Below are positions 1 to 11,774 of a stretch of DNA of 64,000 nucleotides, piece by piece. Numbering within the stretch: the stretch's first letter is position 1; the number at the start of each line of letters is the position of its first letter. A model generated the notes under the pieces. The model was not told the DNA's origin. It saw only the letters and a program-made list of their open reading frames with translations, and did no database searches. A program made the translations under genes and the position numbers. The stretch is taken from NCBI GenBank assembly GCA_020002185.1, contig CM034531.1, positions 43,723,429 through 43,787,428 of the forward strand. The letters run 5' to 3'. The stretch is from Paraescarpia echinospica (taxonomy: Eukaryota > Annelida > Polychaeta > Sabellida > Siboglinidae).

Positions 1-124
1 TTATATTTTGTAGGTTAATGTTTAGCACTGGTTATGTGTTGTAGGTCAGTATATGTATGTTATAAGTCAATGTTTGTGTGTTGTATATCAGTGTTTATAA
101 GTTGTTTGTCAGTGGTTATGAGCT

Positions 125-720
125 GTAGGTCAGATAGGCTTTAGCCCCTATGCTTTAACATGGGGAAACTTCCTATGGTTTCACATAGGGTTAAGCCCCT
201 ATGCTTTAACATGGGCTATGTAGGGGTAAAACAAGTAGGAATAAACTGGGACCTTCAAGTAAAAATATCGTCGTATACCTTTACGATAATAGCTTCTATC
301 CTTTAATATCGGAAAAATTCAAAATTTCGTCGCATACGTTTACGCTAATAGCTCCTATCCTTTAACATGGGGAAAAATTCCCTATCTTTTAACAGCGGGA
401 AACTTCCTACGCTTTAACATGGGGTTTAGCCCCTATGCTTTAACATGGGCTATGTAGGGGTAAAACAAGTAGGGATAAACTGGGACCTCCAAGTCAAAAT
501 ATCGTCGTATACCTTTACGATAATAGCTCCTATCCTTTAACATGGGGAAAATTCCCTATCTTTAAACATGGGGAATAAATGGCCTATCTTTTAACCCGGG
601 CGCGCCCCGGTGGAAATCCCTATCTTTTAACATGGGGACAAAATTCCCTATCCTTTAACCCGGGCGCGCCCCGGTGGAAATCCCTATCTTTTAACATGGG
701 ATTTTCCCCGGGGCGCGCCA
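125..720. repeat. direct repeats with GC-rich boxes
   Basis: A segment of about 130 bp starting near 190 recurs near 424 (period about 234) with few changes. Short phrases such as CCTATGCTTTAACATGGG recur throughout. A GC-rich box CCCGGGCGCGCCCC sits at 595 and 659 (period 64), and a related one at 706-719, in otherwise AT-rich DNA. The block lies just beyond the 3' side of the Penelope-like element, so it may be that element's terminal repeat region, but this was not proven. Confidence 0.6.
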
Positions 721-784
721 TTGCCCGCGCTAAGGGACCGCACTAACTACTGGTACCTATTACTCACTTGTCTAAGTGTACTAT

Positions 785-2290
785 TCTTTATACCTCGTAA
801 AAAGTGTCTGCTGTAGCCTCGTTTACATAAGCTATCAAATAATGTTTTGGCAGCCGTCTGAAAGTCTGATTTGTTATTGCATATTCTGTCGAAACTCAGG
901 ATCTGTGATTTAATTATATCTGCGAACGTGTGTTTTGGGTGAAAGGATTATTATTATGTGTAATAACTGGTGTAGGTCAGTCGCTTTGAACAATACTTTA
1001 CTATCCAAATGGCCAGTTTCCAAGAAGCGAGTTCCTTTTAAAAATCGTTGTGTCCAGGAAATTAACCTCCTGATAGCTAGTCTCTGAGGTTAGTCTGATA
1101 CAGGCCTGGTGGCTGTTTAGTATGGCAAGGAATATGTTAAATTCCTTCTCCCCGTGAGTTCAAATTCCGAATATATCGTCTAAATATCTAAGGTAGATAA
1201 GGTTTTTTTTATCGCTTTAGAGCCTGTTTTTCCAATTCTGCCATGAAAATGTTTGCGTAATTTGGTGCGTATTTATTCCCTTAGCTGTACCTCAAATTTG
1301 TTTATAGAATCTCCATTGGAATTGGAAGACATTGTGGTTAAGTGAGATGGGTAATAATTCAAACATATCTGCGTCTGGACGGCTGGCTTGCTCATTGCGT
1401 TCAAAGGCCTGTTTTACCGCCACCAGGCCTGATATATTATCAATGTTAGTGTATGATATATTATCAATGTTAGTGTATGATATATTATCAATGTTAGTGT
1501 AGATACTCTCCACATCCATTGAAAACATCATCGCGTCCGCGGGGATGCTTATTTTTGTGACTTTGTCCAGGAAATATGCAGTGTCCTTCACATAAGTCTC
1601 GTGTGATGTCGCGAGGGCGGCCAGAAATTCATCTATGTATTCGGACACACGATGTGACTCAGAACCACAGTCAGAGACAATAGGACGCCCTGGGGGCATT
1701 CTATTCTTCTCTGGCCATTTATCCTGTCCCTTGTGGGTTTTAGGTAACAGGTATAATTGCCTGTTCCTGGAAGTCTCAGTGGGGCTAAGGTACTTTATGT
1801 TTTTCTCGGAAATGTACCCTTTCGGAGTAAGTTGCCGAGTACCCGGTTTACTTTGGCCGCCGCTATTGGCGCTATAGGTCCCTCAATGGGGATGTAGTGT
1901 TGCCTGTTACATAGTTCCCTTTCGGCTTCCTTAATATAACAGTCACTGGACATAACTAACGTGGCGAACCCTCTGTCCGCCGGATTAATAATAATCTCCG
2001 GGTTGTGTTTCAGAGATTCGATCGCGTCGATCTCTACCATGGATAAGTTGTGTGGGGTGTTGGGAGTTAATGGCGGTACCCACGTTGATTTATTGGTGAT
2101 TTTTTCTTAAGCTGTGTTGCCCTTTGACTCCCGGAAGAAATATCTGAGCGTTATCTGTCTAGTGAATTTGTGCGCGGCTGCTTGGATAGCTCCACCGTCA
2201 TGGGGTGTAGGGATATAATTAAGACCCAATTTTAAGACCTTAGTCTCGGTTTCACTCAGTGTTACATGACTGAGGTTTAGTACCGTTTCC
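785..2290 (-). pseudogene. Penelope-like reverse transcriptase (broken)
   Basis: Translation on the minus strand gives the Penelope-type N-terminal phrase around LSETETKVLKLGLN near 2,240. A second segment around IINPADRGFATLVM lies near 1,980, then RPIVSDCGS and the palm motif FSMDVESIYTNI. The catalytic motif RYLDDIFGI is at about 1,168-1,195. These are typical of Penelope RTs. At least three in-frame stops and frame changes separate the pieces. A 24-bp sequence is present three times in frame (1,431-1,501) inside palm motif A, adding 16 residues next to a catalytic site. This enzyme would have copied element RNA into DNA; this copy cannot be functional. Confidence 0.75.
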
Positions 2291-2339
2291 GGCCCCGTAT
2301 TTTCCGTATTTGTAGCTCGGGCCTCGTTATCCCGAGCTC

Positions 2340-2711
2340 CTAACAGTTTAAATGGCCAGTCCAGTGTGCCATAAGGGCGTTCGCAGTCTTAGGGGTCCAG
2401 TGTATGCCCCTCTGCGCCGTGTGAAAATTTGCGTTATCTAGCTCTGGCAGGACTGTTATGTTGATCAAATCGGCTAGGCTTACGTTGAGTTGGTCGGTGT
2501 GACTCTTATGCTGCTGTGGGAGGTGGGCGGGGCAGTTGATCATCGGTACTGCTATTTGTGCCCGTGGGAATGTTTTCCTAGCCTTCTGTGTAAGTTTACG
2601 CATACTCGGAATTGTTGTGGTTCCCGGATTGTTCTGTCTGTCGTTTATTCCGACATGCAGAATGACAATCTCCGGCTGTGCTGTGTCTATTGTCCCTAAT
2701 TTGGCCAACAC
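2340..2711 (-). pseudogene. SGNH-hydrolase-like domain, truncated
   Basis: The reading frame has the block III-like phrase ILHVGINDRQNN and a late block RGIHWTPKTA, matching the order of SGNH/GDSL esterase-type folds. In the family the late block is normally Asp-x-x-His; here Arg replaces Asp. The N-terminal Gly-Asp-Ser block is absent because the frame runs into repeat-like DNA near 2,712. The stop (TAG) is followed within a few bases, in another frame, by the Penelope N-terminal region on the same strand, so both probably belonged to one transcription unit. SGNH-like domains occur in ORF1 of several non-LTR elements. Catalysis is unlikely in this copy. Confidence 0.55.
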
Positions 2712-2897
2712 GTTATGTTAGGGTTAGGGTCAAAGGTCATAGGTCAAATGTCAATTGTTAATTAGTGCTAATTGGGGGTTAAATAGTGCTAATTAAGAGT
2801 CTCATTAGTCTCTTTTTTATATATTTGTTTACATAATTAGTGACTAATTACCCATTTTTTATGGGAAAAACCATGGCAAAAGCCTTTGACCTTTGAT

Positions 2898-4060
2898 TCA
2901 AAAGGATAATGAACTATAACTACTTGCTGCCTTCCAGGGCATGAGTTGGTAGTTAGCTCGCAGGATGTGGTAGGCGAGATTAGCATCTGTCGGAGGAAGA
3001 GTCTTGATACCTACAGCTTTCCCTCTGGTCCTGTTGGAGTAGAGCGCATACCTGATAGAAGCCATGCTTGTGCCTTCAGCAAAACCATAAAGCGAGCAGT
3101 TGAATTTCCGTCCAGTCTCCATCAATTGTTCGAGAGTAGCTCTCACCGTTTTCACCGGAGTCAGTGCAGAGGCCAGAGTAGTCAGCAGACTTCAATACCT
3201 TTAGCGCCATCGCTTTGCCATGACCAAATGGATAGGACACAGTATCGCAGCCTGGCAGTGCATGCGTACCAAGCAGTTGGAGGGATTTCGGACCAAGGAG
3301 GAAAGAACTTTGAGGATAGCCCCACTCCATCGATCTAGCTGCACACGGGCTGTCAGCTACGTACTCCACACCCAGAAGATAAGCAGAACAAAGACGTCAG
3401 TGTCATCGCTGATCACTCGTACCGTTTTCTTACCATTCTTCAGAGTCTCCAGAAAATAACTAATGATAGTAATATCTGCTTCATCATGGCTGTACACGCC
3501 CTCCTCTCGTCCAACCATCGTCACATTGTTGGCCAAATTGAATGTGGAGAGAACCTTGATGAGAGCCTTCTTATTTGCCTTTCTCTTTATGGTGGCATCG
3601 CGGCATGGGAGCTTGCTAGACATTGTGATGTTGTAGTCGACAGCCCCTTCACCTGCACGCCAGATTCGTTCATGGTTCATTGCTGACGGGTCGTCATAGC
3701 ACTCGAAGATGACCAGCACTTATGTTGATTGGTATTGGCTGAGTGTGTCGTTCATACTGTTGGCGAGATCTGAAGCAGACCCAGCACAGGGCCAAACAAT
3801 ATGACATAGAAGTTGCTGGTCATCAACGATCACTATGCTTGGAGCTGCTGGTTGAAGATCACCCACTTTCAGTTTAGAGACGAGAGTGGATTTTGTCCCA
3901 GTCCTCAGATATCCATATTCATCAATGATTGATGCAGGGACAGCGCACAGTTCATAGTCAAAAAGTTTTTTACTTCGACTTGCCGGTGCTGCCCTACCGT
4001 GATGAGACGACTGAATAGTGATGCCATTTCATAGAGCATCTTATCAACTCTGGATTGATT
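2898..4060 (-). pseudogene. broken ORF of an unclassified repeat family with a DTDV motif
   Basis: Minus-strand reading gives consecutive pieces in at least three frames: about 4,020-3,357 (includes YSHDEADITIISY and VISDDTDVFVLLIFW), 3,369-3,076 (HALPGCDTVSYPFG) and 3,155-2,898 (ALPPTDANLAYHILRA). I recognise this combination as a repeat-associated ORF common in cnidarian, mollusc and other invertebrate genomes. The acidic motifs resemble those of PIN/FEN-like nucleases, but the assignment is uncertain. Frameshifts near 3,360 and 3,100 break it. A fragment of a related family may lie at 50,950-51,490. Confidence 0.5.
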
Positions 4061-4636
4061 TAATTAATGCACTGAAGTATCAAATGTAGGCAAAGATACT
4101 GTTATAACGGCAAAATTGTGGTGGGTCCGGATTTTACACAAGTGCCGCATGTACACGCTGATCGTCGGGGTCTAATCAAGACCACAAATTTATATATTTT
4201 ACAAAGAAATAATGGCTAGATTTTATATAAACAAAGTGAACAATGTTTTAAACTTTCTGACGGCATACGTAATAAAACATGACGATGTACGTAACATTTT
4301 CGAGAAAGCGGACAAAAAATTAAAAACGTGCCTGCACAGTTTCCCGCGTCCATGTTGTCGTAGATAGGTTCTCGTTGCCATAAATGAGTTCGCGTTACAT
4401 CCTGGTATCCACGATGTTGTATAATGGTGTATAATTTTATTTTATGGGAACAAATTCCTTGGAGGTAAGTAACTGATAAATGGACACGGCAAAAGTAAAT
4501 TTTCGTTAGGTTTTGCATAAAAAATTGTTATTTATACTTCTCGAAAAATAACTTCTCAGATTAATCAGTGCCATGCCAAGTCAAAGAAAACATTTTCTTT
4601 TATTATACATTTCACTTACTTGTACTGTGTTCTTGC
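4061..4636. other. no gene recognised
   Basis: AT-rich DNA with short unsupported reading frames on both strands. No domain, RNA gene or repeat structure is visible. Confidence 0.5.
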
Positions 4637-4985
4637 CCATATGCTAAAACATAGGTATAGACACCAAATCGTGCCTCTGGCATATTTTCGGAAAAAATGG
4701 CGACCATTTTGAATTTTGGTCAGGTGTTCATAGTCAGGCATCATTGGAAATTGTTCCATTGAATTCGTGATATGGCAAAACATAGGTATGGACACCAAAA
4801 TCTTGTCTCTAGCATAAACCAATTAAAAGTTATGCTCGATTTTTGGCTATTTTCGGTTAAAATAGCGGCCATTTCGAATTTTTTTTAAGTGAACATGGTC
4901 GGACATCATTAGAAATGGTTCCATTGAATTCCTCATATGCCAAAACATGTGTATAGACACCAAAATCATGTTCCTAGCATGCTAC
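4637..4985. repeat. degenerate tandem repeat, about 132-166 bp units
   Basis: The phrase AAAACATAGGTATAGACACC recurs with small changes near 4,646, 4,778 and 4,942. Between copies lie shared phrases (GGCGACCATTTTGAATTTT-like and GTTCCATTGAATTC). The unit length varies from about 132 to 166 bp. It looks like a decayed satellite-type repeat. Confidence 0.7.
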
Positions 4986-5500
4986 GTTTCAACGATGTAA
5001 CACAGTTTCTAATTTGACCTAGGTTCACGGCAGCCATCTTGGATTTGCCTGGTCCCCACAAGTTGCCCCGCTGATTTTAATTGAGGGACCCATAACCTAC
5101 ACGATTCAGCAAAAAAACTTTACACTACCAAACATTTCCGTGTTCCATACTGAACATAGTAGGGCGGCAACTCGACTAATCGTTGCGCCGCCGTATTCGT
5201 TCGCCCATCGTGTGACGTTAGTCGACGCCCAATGAGTACCGTCGTTCAGCCGTATACCTTTCGGTCATCAACGTGATGTCTTTCTACGCCCACACTGTCG
5301 TCACACCGCTGTATTTACATCGTTGTGTCCATAGTTGGCATTTCCCCTCACAATTTATATCCGTCGGAAGTGCCGGGGTTAGTGTCGTACGCCCTGGCAT
5401 ACCCCTACGATCGGGTGCAGAATCATTATCCCGATTATCAGTTAATCCTGACTACACGAGTCTTTGTGGGTGAGCAGAAACATTTTGTTAATTAATTCCT
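4986..5500. other. no gene recognised
   Basis: Slightly more GC-rich than its surroundings. Nothing identifiable before the LINE remnant begins. Confidence 0.45.
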
Positions 5501-5504
5501 ATTG

Positions 5505-6603
5505 CACATGTTCATGTTTTTTGGAAGATATCACTAAGTGGGAAGATGAGGGATCACCAGTAGATATCATATACTTAGATTATCAAAAAGCTTTCGACAA
5601 AGTGCCACATCAAATACTACTGCTTAAACTAAAGGCTAATGGCATAGGAAATAGTATAATTAACAAGATCGAAAAATGGCTGATTGATAGGAGACAACGG
5701 GCATTAGTAGATGGGAAGCTTCAAACTTGAAATCAGTTTTGAGTGGAGTACCACAGAAATAAGTATTGGGACCTATATTATTCTTAATATATATCAAACA
5801 TTTGGACGATGATATATCAAGCAAGGTGTTGAAATTTATGAGTGATACAAAAGTATTTAGTAGGATTAAAAGTGATGGAGATACACAACCTTTACAATAT
5901 TATCTTGACAGGTTAATAAAATGGTCTTAAAAAGGCAAATTCTTTTCAATTTTGGGAAATGTAAATGCCTCCACACAGGACATGGGAACGAAGGTATACA
6001 ATGTACAATGGGGGTACTTTAATAAGTACTACTGTAAAAGAAAAAAAATTAGGGTTAACCATTAGTGTTGATATGAAGGTTTCAGAGCTGTGCGGAATTG
6101 CAGCTTCAAAGGGAAATCAAATCCTAGGATTAATTAGGCGAAATATAGCGTACAAGGAAAAAGAACTAATAGAATAGCTGTAGAAAACAGTAGTTAAGCC
6201 TCTTTTAGAATATTGCATACAAGCGTGGAGGCCATTTCGTAAGACGGACATAGATATGCGACTAAAATGATGCCAAAACATAGGGATTTTAGTTATGAAA
6301 TGCGCCTAAAAGAATGTGGTTTAACAACACTAGAGACCAGGAGATTGCGAGCTCAGATACAAAAGTATTGAATGGTTATAAAAATATTAATATAAATATT
6401 TTGTTTCAGTTAAGAAAGATATAAGGACTAGAGGACATGAAGTTACATTAGTAAAGTAACAGTGTTGATTATATATAAGAATGTTTTCATTTTCACACAG
6501 GACTGTAAATAAACGGAACATATTATTTGCTGATTGTGTGGGTGCTAGTAGCGTGAATATGTTTAAAACTAAAATCGACCTATACCTCAGAATGGCGGGA
6601 TAG
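5505..6603 (+). pseudogene. CR1/Rex-like LINE reverse transcriptase, degenerate
   Basis: Plus-strand translation gives IIYLDYQKAFDKVPHQILL (RT motif A) at about 5,568-5,625 and a PQGS-type turn near 5,735-5,765 interrupted by a stop. Later phrases include LGLTISVDMKVSE and ASKGNQILGLIRRN (6,050-6,145). The expected C-terminus MFKTKIDLYLRMAG ends in TAG at 6,601-6,603. The YADD box is damaged (FMSDTKVF). Many stops and frame shifts occur. This is the 3' half of a non-LTR retrotransposon of the Jockey/CR1/Rex group; the endonuclease is absent (5' truncated). Confidence 0.75.
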
Positions 6604-8244
6604 AGACAAAGTAGACAAAAGATTTGGACTCTCGATAAGCCAAAGGGCTTCCTTGCCCACCAGCCATCTAGAGTTAATTCTCTAGGTGGCAATCTTGTTA
6701 AATCTGATCGACAGCGACGGCACGACCATAGAGAATGTTTACAAGCAAATGTTTGTATATATATATTATGTTCTTCTATTTGAGATACATATGATTCCTG
6801 TACATGTGATAATCGTTCAACAGCGGCCAACTGTGTATTTGTAAGATTTATTTGTATTATTCTTAAATACATATATAGTTATTAAATGGGTATTCCATTT
6901 GGATTCCCACATTATAACCCCCTGTCTTATGTCATACTTTTTCTACCCATCCTTATAGCACCTGGGCCTTGTCACGAGTCAGTCACATTTGGCGCCGCTA
7001 ATTCCATGAGCCAAATTTGTGAAACCAATTTTAAATGAACATTTAATTGATATTTAAATGATACTTTGTAAATTAGCCCACTTTTTTTAAAGTTAATTAA
7101 CTACATTACACTACTTTCTGGTAATGTTAATTTATTAAATTAACTTAAGTGCATTAATAAGTTCAAAATAATCCCTATTGATTCAGCGTCAGTACATTAT
7201 AAAGTTGTTAAAATACCTTATAGTTATTGTATAGCATTTATAATGATTTCAGAGTAAATACCATTCTTCACTCTCTTGGTTTAATGTGTAACAGCATTGA
7301 AACCAGTACCAATGTGTGTAACACAGTGTTATGGTTAGATAAATATCACTCTGTCAACAAGAAATAATCCATAACTTCCTTTTACAGACGTGAAACGTTC
7401 ATGACCGGCTGTGCGGTCATCTTGTTATCTTGTTCGGTAGAGGGGTGTCTTTGACAGGTCTATCCTGTTAGTGTTGGTTATGGCGTCGTGGTTTCAGCGT
7501 CTAGTTTATAAAGGACGAATGCAACATTCATGGGGCTGAGTCAACAAACACGACGTTGCTAAAAGTAAAACGTAACGCTGCCGTTGGTGACCCTGGGGCC
7601 CCTGACAATGCTTTAAACATGGTTATCCGAAACAGATGTTGGTCAGCGGTGTCATCGCTGTGGCATTTCCTGTTTGATCGAGCGCAACGATGGCCCAGCA
7701 GTTTGTTGACAGTCACCCGATAATGAATTTGTCACGTCTTGTCTTTTGTTCAACTGTTACTGTTATAATTCTGATCATCACAGTGATGACTCAAGCATTG
7801 TTTCTATTATTTATTACTTAATTGAAAAACTCGTTAATAAATTTGACTCATGTTTAATCAGTAATCAAATGTTCAAAATTATTAGTGATCTATGTCAGTC
7901 CACGATAATATATATCCGATCGGTATACCCACTAAGAGGCGCTCATTACTCGCCCGCCAGCCCGCCAACCCGTCCGTTCAACACGCCCGTACCATCAGGG
8001 GGCGTTACCCACTTCCGGTCACGTGACTACAAAGATGGGTACACCGGATGCTGAGTCAGCCGCCATCTTAGAATGTCATCATGCCACCACCGCAACCTCC
8101 TCCGTTGAGGTCTATAAAACTCCAAATAACTACTGAGGAGTAGGCCTGTATCAATTAACTCACTTTTCAACGTATAGGCGAAGCAACTATCTAAGACAAT
8201 AGATAATATGTAACCAAAACAAGTTGTGGGTATGACGGTATTTC
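6604..8244. other. no gene recognised
   Basis: AT-rich to about 7,380, then mixed composition. The reading frames at 7,528-7,716 (-) and 7,746-8,054 (+) have no recognisable motif and look like chance ORFs. Confidence 0.5.
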
Positions 8245-8750
8245 GTCACGTTTAATAAAATTAGCTAAAACTACAATAATAAAATCATTAACACTAATTA
8301 CAAATAAAACACTAGCTACTGGTATCCTCTCTGATAAACTTAAAATCGCTAGTGTAATTCCCATTGTTTTATTTTTTAAATGTGACGATACCCAATTCAG
8401 CAATTACAGAGCGATATCACTTCTACCAGTTATATTAAAAGTACTTGAAAAGATAATTTACAAACAGCTAGATTTATTTTTCAAAACGCAAAAACCCTTG
8501 CCCGAAAACCAATATGGAATAGTGCACTGAATTTGCTGCCGTAGATTTAACCGATAGGATAATGACACACATGGATAGAAATGAAATTCCTACAAATATG
8601 TATCTGCACATTTCCAAAGCTTTCAATATTAGAAATTATCTAACAAATAGAAAACAATATGTTGAAATATAGGATGTTCAATTAGAAGTGCATAATATTT
8701 CAACAGGCCAACCTCAAGGCTCGATCGTAGGCCCACTATTATTTATTATT
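8245..8750 (+). pseudogene. Jockey-like LINE reverse transcriptase fragment
   Basis: Plus-strand translation across frames gives the RT N-terminal phrase NYRAISLLPVILKVLEKI (about 8,400-8,455), then YKQLDLFF and LPENQYG. A damaged motif A (HISKAFNI) and the turn GQPQGSIVGPLLFII (8,705-8,750) follow. The motif order is correct, but stops and a deletion after motif A make it a dead fragment. The wording resembles the LINE remnants at 15.1-17.7 kb and 34.6-35.8 kb, suggesting one related family. Confidence 0.65.
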
Positions 8751-9623
8751 ATAGATTATATTTATTATATACATCATTGTTTATTATATACATTAAATGT
8801 ATTATATACGCTATATATTAGTTAGCTATTGACAAACACTTTTCTCTCAAGTGGAATTATTTTACGTAGGCTGGTCTGCATAAGTGTATAATAATCTCAC
8901 ACAATTAATATTTACCTCTACCAAGACATTACGATACATATTTAATTATTCTATAGTATACGTAAATGTTTGGGCATATTTAATGCGCCGATATGTCCCA
9001 TAGGCGTGTCCAGTGGGGCCTAGCGGCACGTGCCTCCGTAGACCTTTAGAACGTAGCCGCACTATGCATGCGCTACGCCTACAGAGGCGTGCTCCCTAGC
9101 GCAGCGGCAAAACATTTTAAGAGCACCTCCCCCCGTCTCGGCGACAGGCGCAGTCGTTATGAAGAAGTTGCTCAGCCCACCCAATATTTGTCTCGGTCGG
9201 AAGTGGTGCAATTGGAGGTTTTTGCCTCCCCCTAGACTACCTCCTCTGGTACCGACCCTGTGTACTGTGTCCTCTTTCTGTGACCATTCCCTTCTTTGGT
9301 CCATTGCATGACCTCTGTCCCACGAATTGGCGATATACTCGAGAAAAAAATTAACAAAGACAGTTATTTCGTGTTGTTTGCACACAAAGTTACGTATTTG
9401 CTTTGCGAATAAAGTAACGAAAGAAATACGCAAATTGTAGATAGAATGGTTAGTGAATCCTCACTACATGGCGCTACTGTGATCGGATTTAATACCAATA
9501 TAAGAGTACACAGTGTGCTGCATAAGCAATAAACGTTGATAAAGCGCACCTAAATTAACCATATAAAATTATTTCCCAACAAATATTACATTTGGTTGAT
9601 TTGAAGGTAGCGCAGCCACTTTC
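8751..9623. other. no gene recognised
   Basis: AT-rich to about 8,980, then a GC-richer stretch (8,990-9,300). A 123-residue frame at 9,062-9,433 (-) has no recognisable domain and is low-complexity in part. I do not call it a gene. Confidence 0.45.
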
Positions 9624-9744
9624 GTCTACGGCCACATCACGTTGAAAATACCGGTTCTCGTCCGATCACCAAATTTAAGCAACGTCGAGCCCGGTTAGTA
9701 CTTTGATGGGTGACCGCCTGGGAATACCGGGTGCTGCAGGCTTT
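9624..9744 (+). rRNA. 5S rRNA or 5S-derived copy
   Basis: The 121 bp begin GTCTACGGCCACATCACG and end GGGTGCTGCAGGCTTTT. All landmarks of 5S rRNA are present in order: the internal control region (TTTAAGCAACGTCGAGCCC, GGTTAGTACTT, GATGGGTGACCGCCTGGGAA) and a T-run terminator at 9,742-9,745. The GTTGAAAATACCGGTTCTCG phrase is the marine-protostome type. A few bases differ from what I would expect of an active gene (ACCAAATTTAAG, ACTTTGATGG). It is a lone copy, so it may be a pseudogene or the head of a 5S-derived SINE. The 5S identity is strong; activity is unknown. Confidence 0.85.
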
Positions 9745-10145
9745 TCCTTTTCAACAATTTTCTACCATTTTTATTTTTACCACTCAAAACGATGACACCT
9801 TGATAACAAATAGCTGACATTAGCATTTTAATGAGTTAATTAATTAACACATAATCAATTAATTAACTAACTAGTTTATTAAAGCAAACTACGGAAATTG
9901 TCGTCTTCAGTACTGTGTGTTGACACTTTTTCGCGTTGAGTAGTAAATAGCGTCAATTAGCGGGGATGAGTGATTATGGGTAGAGGAAGAGGAAGATCAA
10001 AAGTCAAGGTCATATATCTAGGCCAAAGATATAAATCAAGGTCAAAAAGCAAGTAGCGCCACCTGGCGGATAGGTCATTAACTATAAATACCACCCTGGG
10101 AGATTAGTCATGAACTAAATATCTAGGCCAAAGTTCTAGGCGGAT
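9745..10145. other. no gene recognised
   Basis: AT-rich DNA downstream of the 5S-like sequence, with TTAATTAA-rich palindromic patches near 9,830-9,870. Nothing further is recognised. Confidence 0.4.
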
Positions 10146-10390
10146 AGATTGAGAGCTACTTTGAGAGCTCCTTACGTTGAGAAGTAGTTTGAGAGCTACT
10201 TTTATATATATATATATATAGTTTGAGAGCTACTTTGGGAGCTCCTTACTTTGAGAGGTAGTTTGAGAGGTAATTTGAGAGCTAATTTTAGAGCTCCTTA
10301 CTTTGAGAGGTAGTTTGAGAGCTACTTTGAGAGCTAGTTACCTTGTGAGGTACTTTAAGATCTGTTTTGAGAGGTAGTTTGAGAGTTACT
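10146..10390. repeat. GAGAGCTACTTT-type minisatellite
   Basis: TTTGAGAGCTACTTTGAGAG-like units with variants (AGAGGTAGT, AGAGCTCCTTAC) repeat about ten times and are interrupted by a (TA)n run at 10,203-10,220. Confidence 0.8.
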
Positions 10391-11089
10391 TTCTACTCTG
10401 CGGTCCGCCCGTGTGTACTTTCTACTCTGCAGTCTGTGATCTTTCGGCACGCCGACGTGACCTTAATACTCAATGTGATCGTATATAAGGCCGTGGAGAT
10501 AATGTGCTTGTCATTCGTCATTCGACATGGACAAGAATCAGACAAGGAAAGGTTGGCCATACCCTGAGGCTGCCAGAGGGCCGGAGGACATCATTCATAC
10601 CTTTGCGGGCTTGACTCCTATACCTTTTGTCGTCGCCTTCCCCCGCTACCGGCTACGGCGTCAGCAGCCCCGACACCAACCCCGGCAACCCCAACAGCGC
10701 CACCATCACTATCGTCCCTTATGGTAGGTCTTTATTAATATTATATTTCCATTTTACTATTTTTTGTATGTGTAATTATCTAGCATTAAGACACGTATGA
10801 AAACACGACGTCTAATAACAATCCTTCGTACGTTTAGAATGTCGTCCGTCGGACTCCGCCGCCTCAACCTCTCGTTGATGCCGCCGGTGAGACGGTCCTA
10901 AAACCCACGATACCACCCCTTCCCGGGCAGGATTTCAGTGCCCAGTATGCAGCTTGAGATTTAGTCGCCGAGACAACTGGAAGTGCCAAGTCGCCTGCAG
11001 CTGTTGTGGGGGGACGGAAACGGACAAGGGAGGAAGCCGAGCTGGACGCGCTGGTGGTGAGTTAAACTTTATATTGCATTACTATTCAC

Positions 11090-11365
11090 TTTCGCCTAAA
11101 ATGGCGGCTCCTACCTTCTTCCCATCAAAAAACGTGGCTTCCTATGTACATCCCGTCAAAACGACGGTTTCCCACTCATCTCCGCTAAAATAGCGTCCCC
11201 GTGAATGTTTATTTCCGCCAAAATGACGTCCTTGTATATTGTTTACTTCCTTAAAAATGGCGTCCCTGTATATTTTACTTCCGCTAACATGGCGTCCCTG
11301 TATATGTTTACTTCTAACAAATTGCGTCCCTGTATATCTTTACTTCCAATAAAATGGCGGCTCCC
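11090..11365. repeat. minisatellite, about 35-bp unit
   Basis: About six degenerate units of the form TTTACTTCCGCTAAAATGGCGTCCCTGTATA run head to tail. Reading frames here are a by-product of the repeat. Confidence 0.75.
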
Positions 11366-11774
11366 ACATACTTTCTTTCAACATAGCCGCTACCATCCTA
11401 TTCCTATCGAGGCATTATCTCCATATAGTTATCGTCTGCTGATCACCGTACTTTTGGTCACGTGAATTTTGATCATATTTTTCCATATTTTAGAGTCTGT
11501 CATATTTAATTATTCGTGTAGAAATTCATCAAGGGGCCCATGCCCCCAAGAGACAACCGACCCCGACAGCCACCGGGACACCACTGGCCACGACGACTCT
11601 GCCTCCGTCACCGACCAACCGAGTAAATGTGCTGCCGCACTTCGCGTGCTGTATGTGCGGCAGCACATTCACAAAAACATAATTGGCAGCGTCATATCAG
11701 AAGCAGCAGCGGCGGGAAGCGCACGTTGAAGAAATAATGGTAACATGATCGTATTCTTTAACATGTTTCAGATT

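Larger units (their letters stand above)
785..2720 (-). mobile_element. degenerate Penelope-like element
   Basis: Minus-strand coding remnants read in order as an SGNH-hydrolase-like domain, the Penelope-type N-terminal region, then a reverse transcriptase. Penelope-like elements are a separate class of retroelements whose RT resembles telomerase. Several stops and frameshifts interrupt the reading frame, so the copy is dead. No GIY-YIG endonuclease is recognisable on the 3' side, where the GC-boxed repeat block begins. Ends are approximate. Confidence 0.75.

Noticed and set aside
2716..2731. Telomere-like TTAGGGTTAGGG
   Set aside because: Only two units, and not at a chromosome end; a similar short patch at 43,719 is also too short.
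9062..9433. 123-codon minus-strand frame
   Set aside because: No recognisable domain, no conservation evidence and no splice or start context.
10146..10390. Possible terminal inverted repeat of the Polinton
   Set aside because: It is a minisatellite with no inverted partner near 29 kb.
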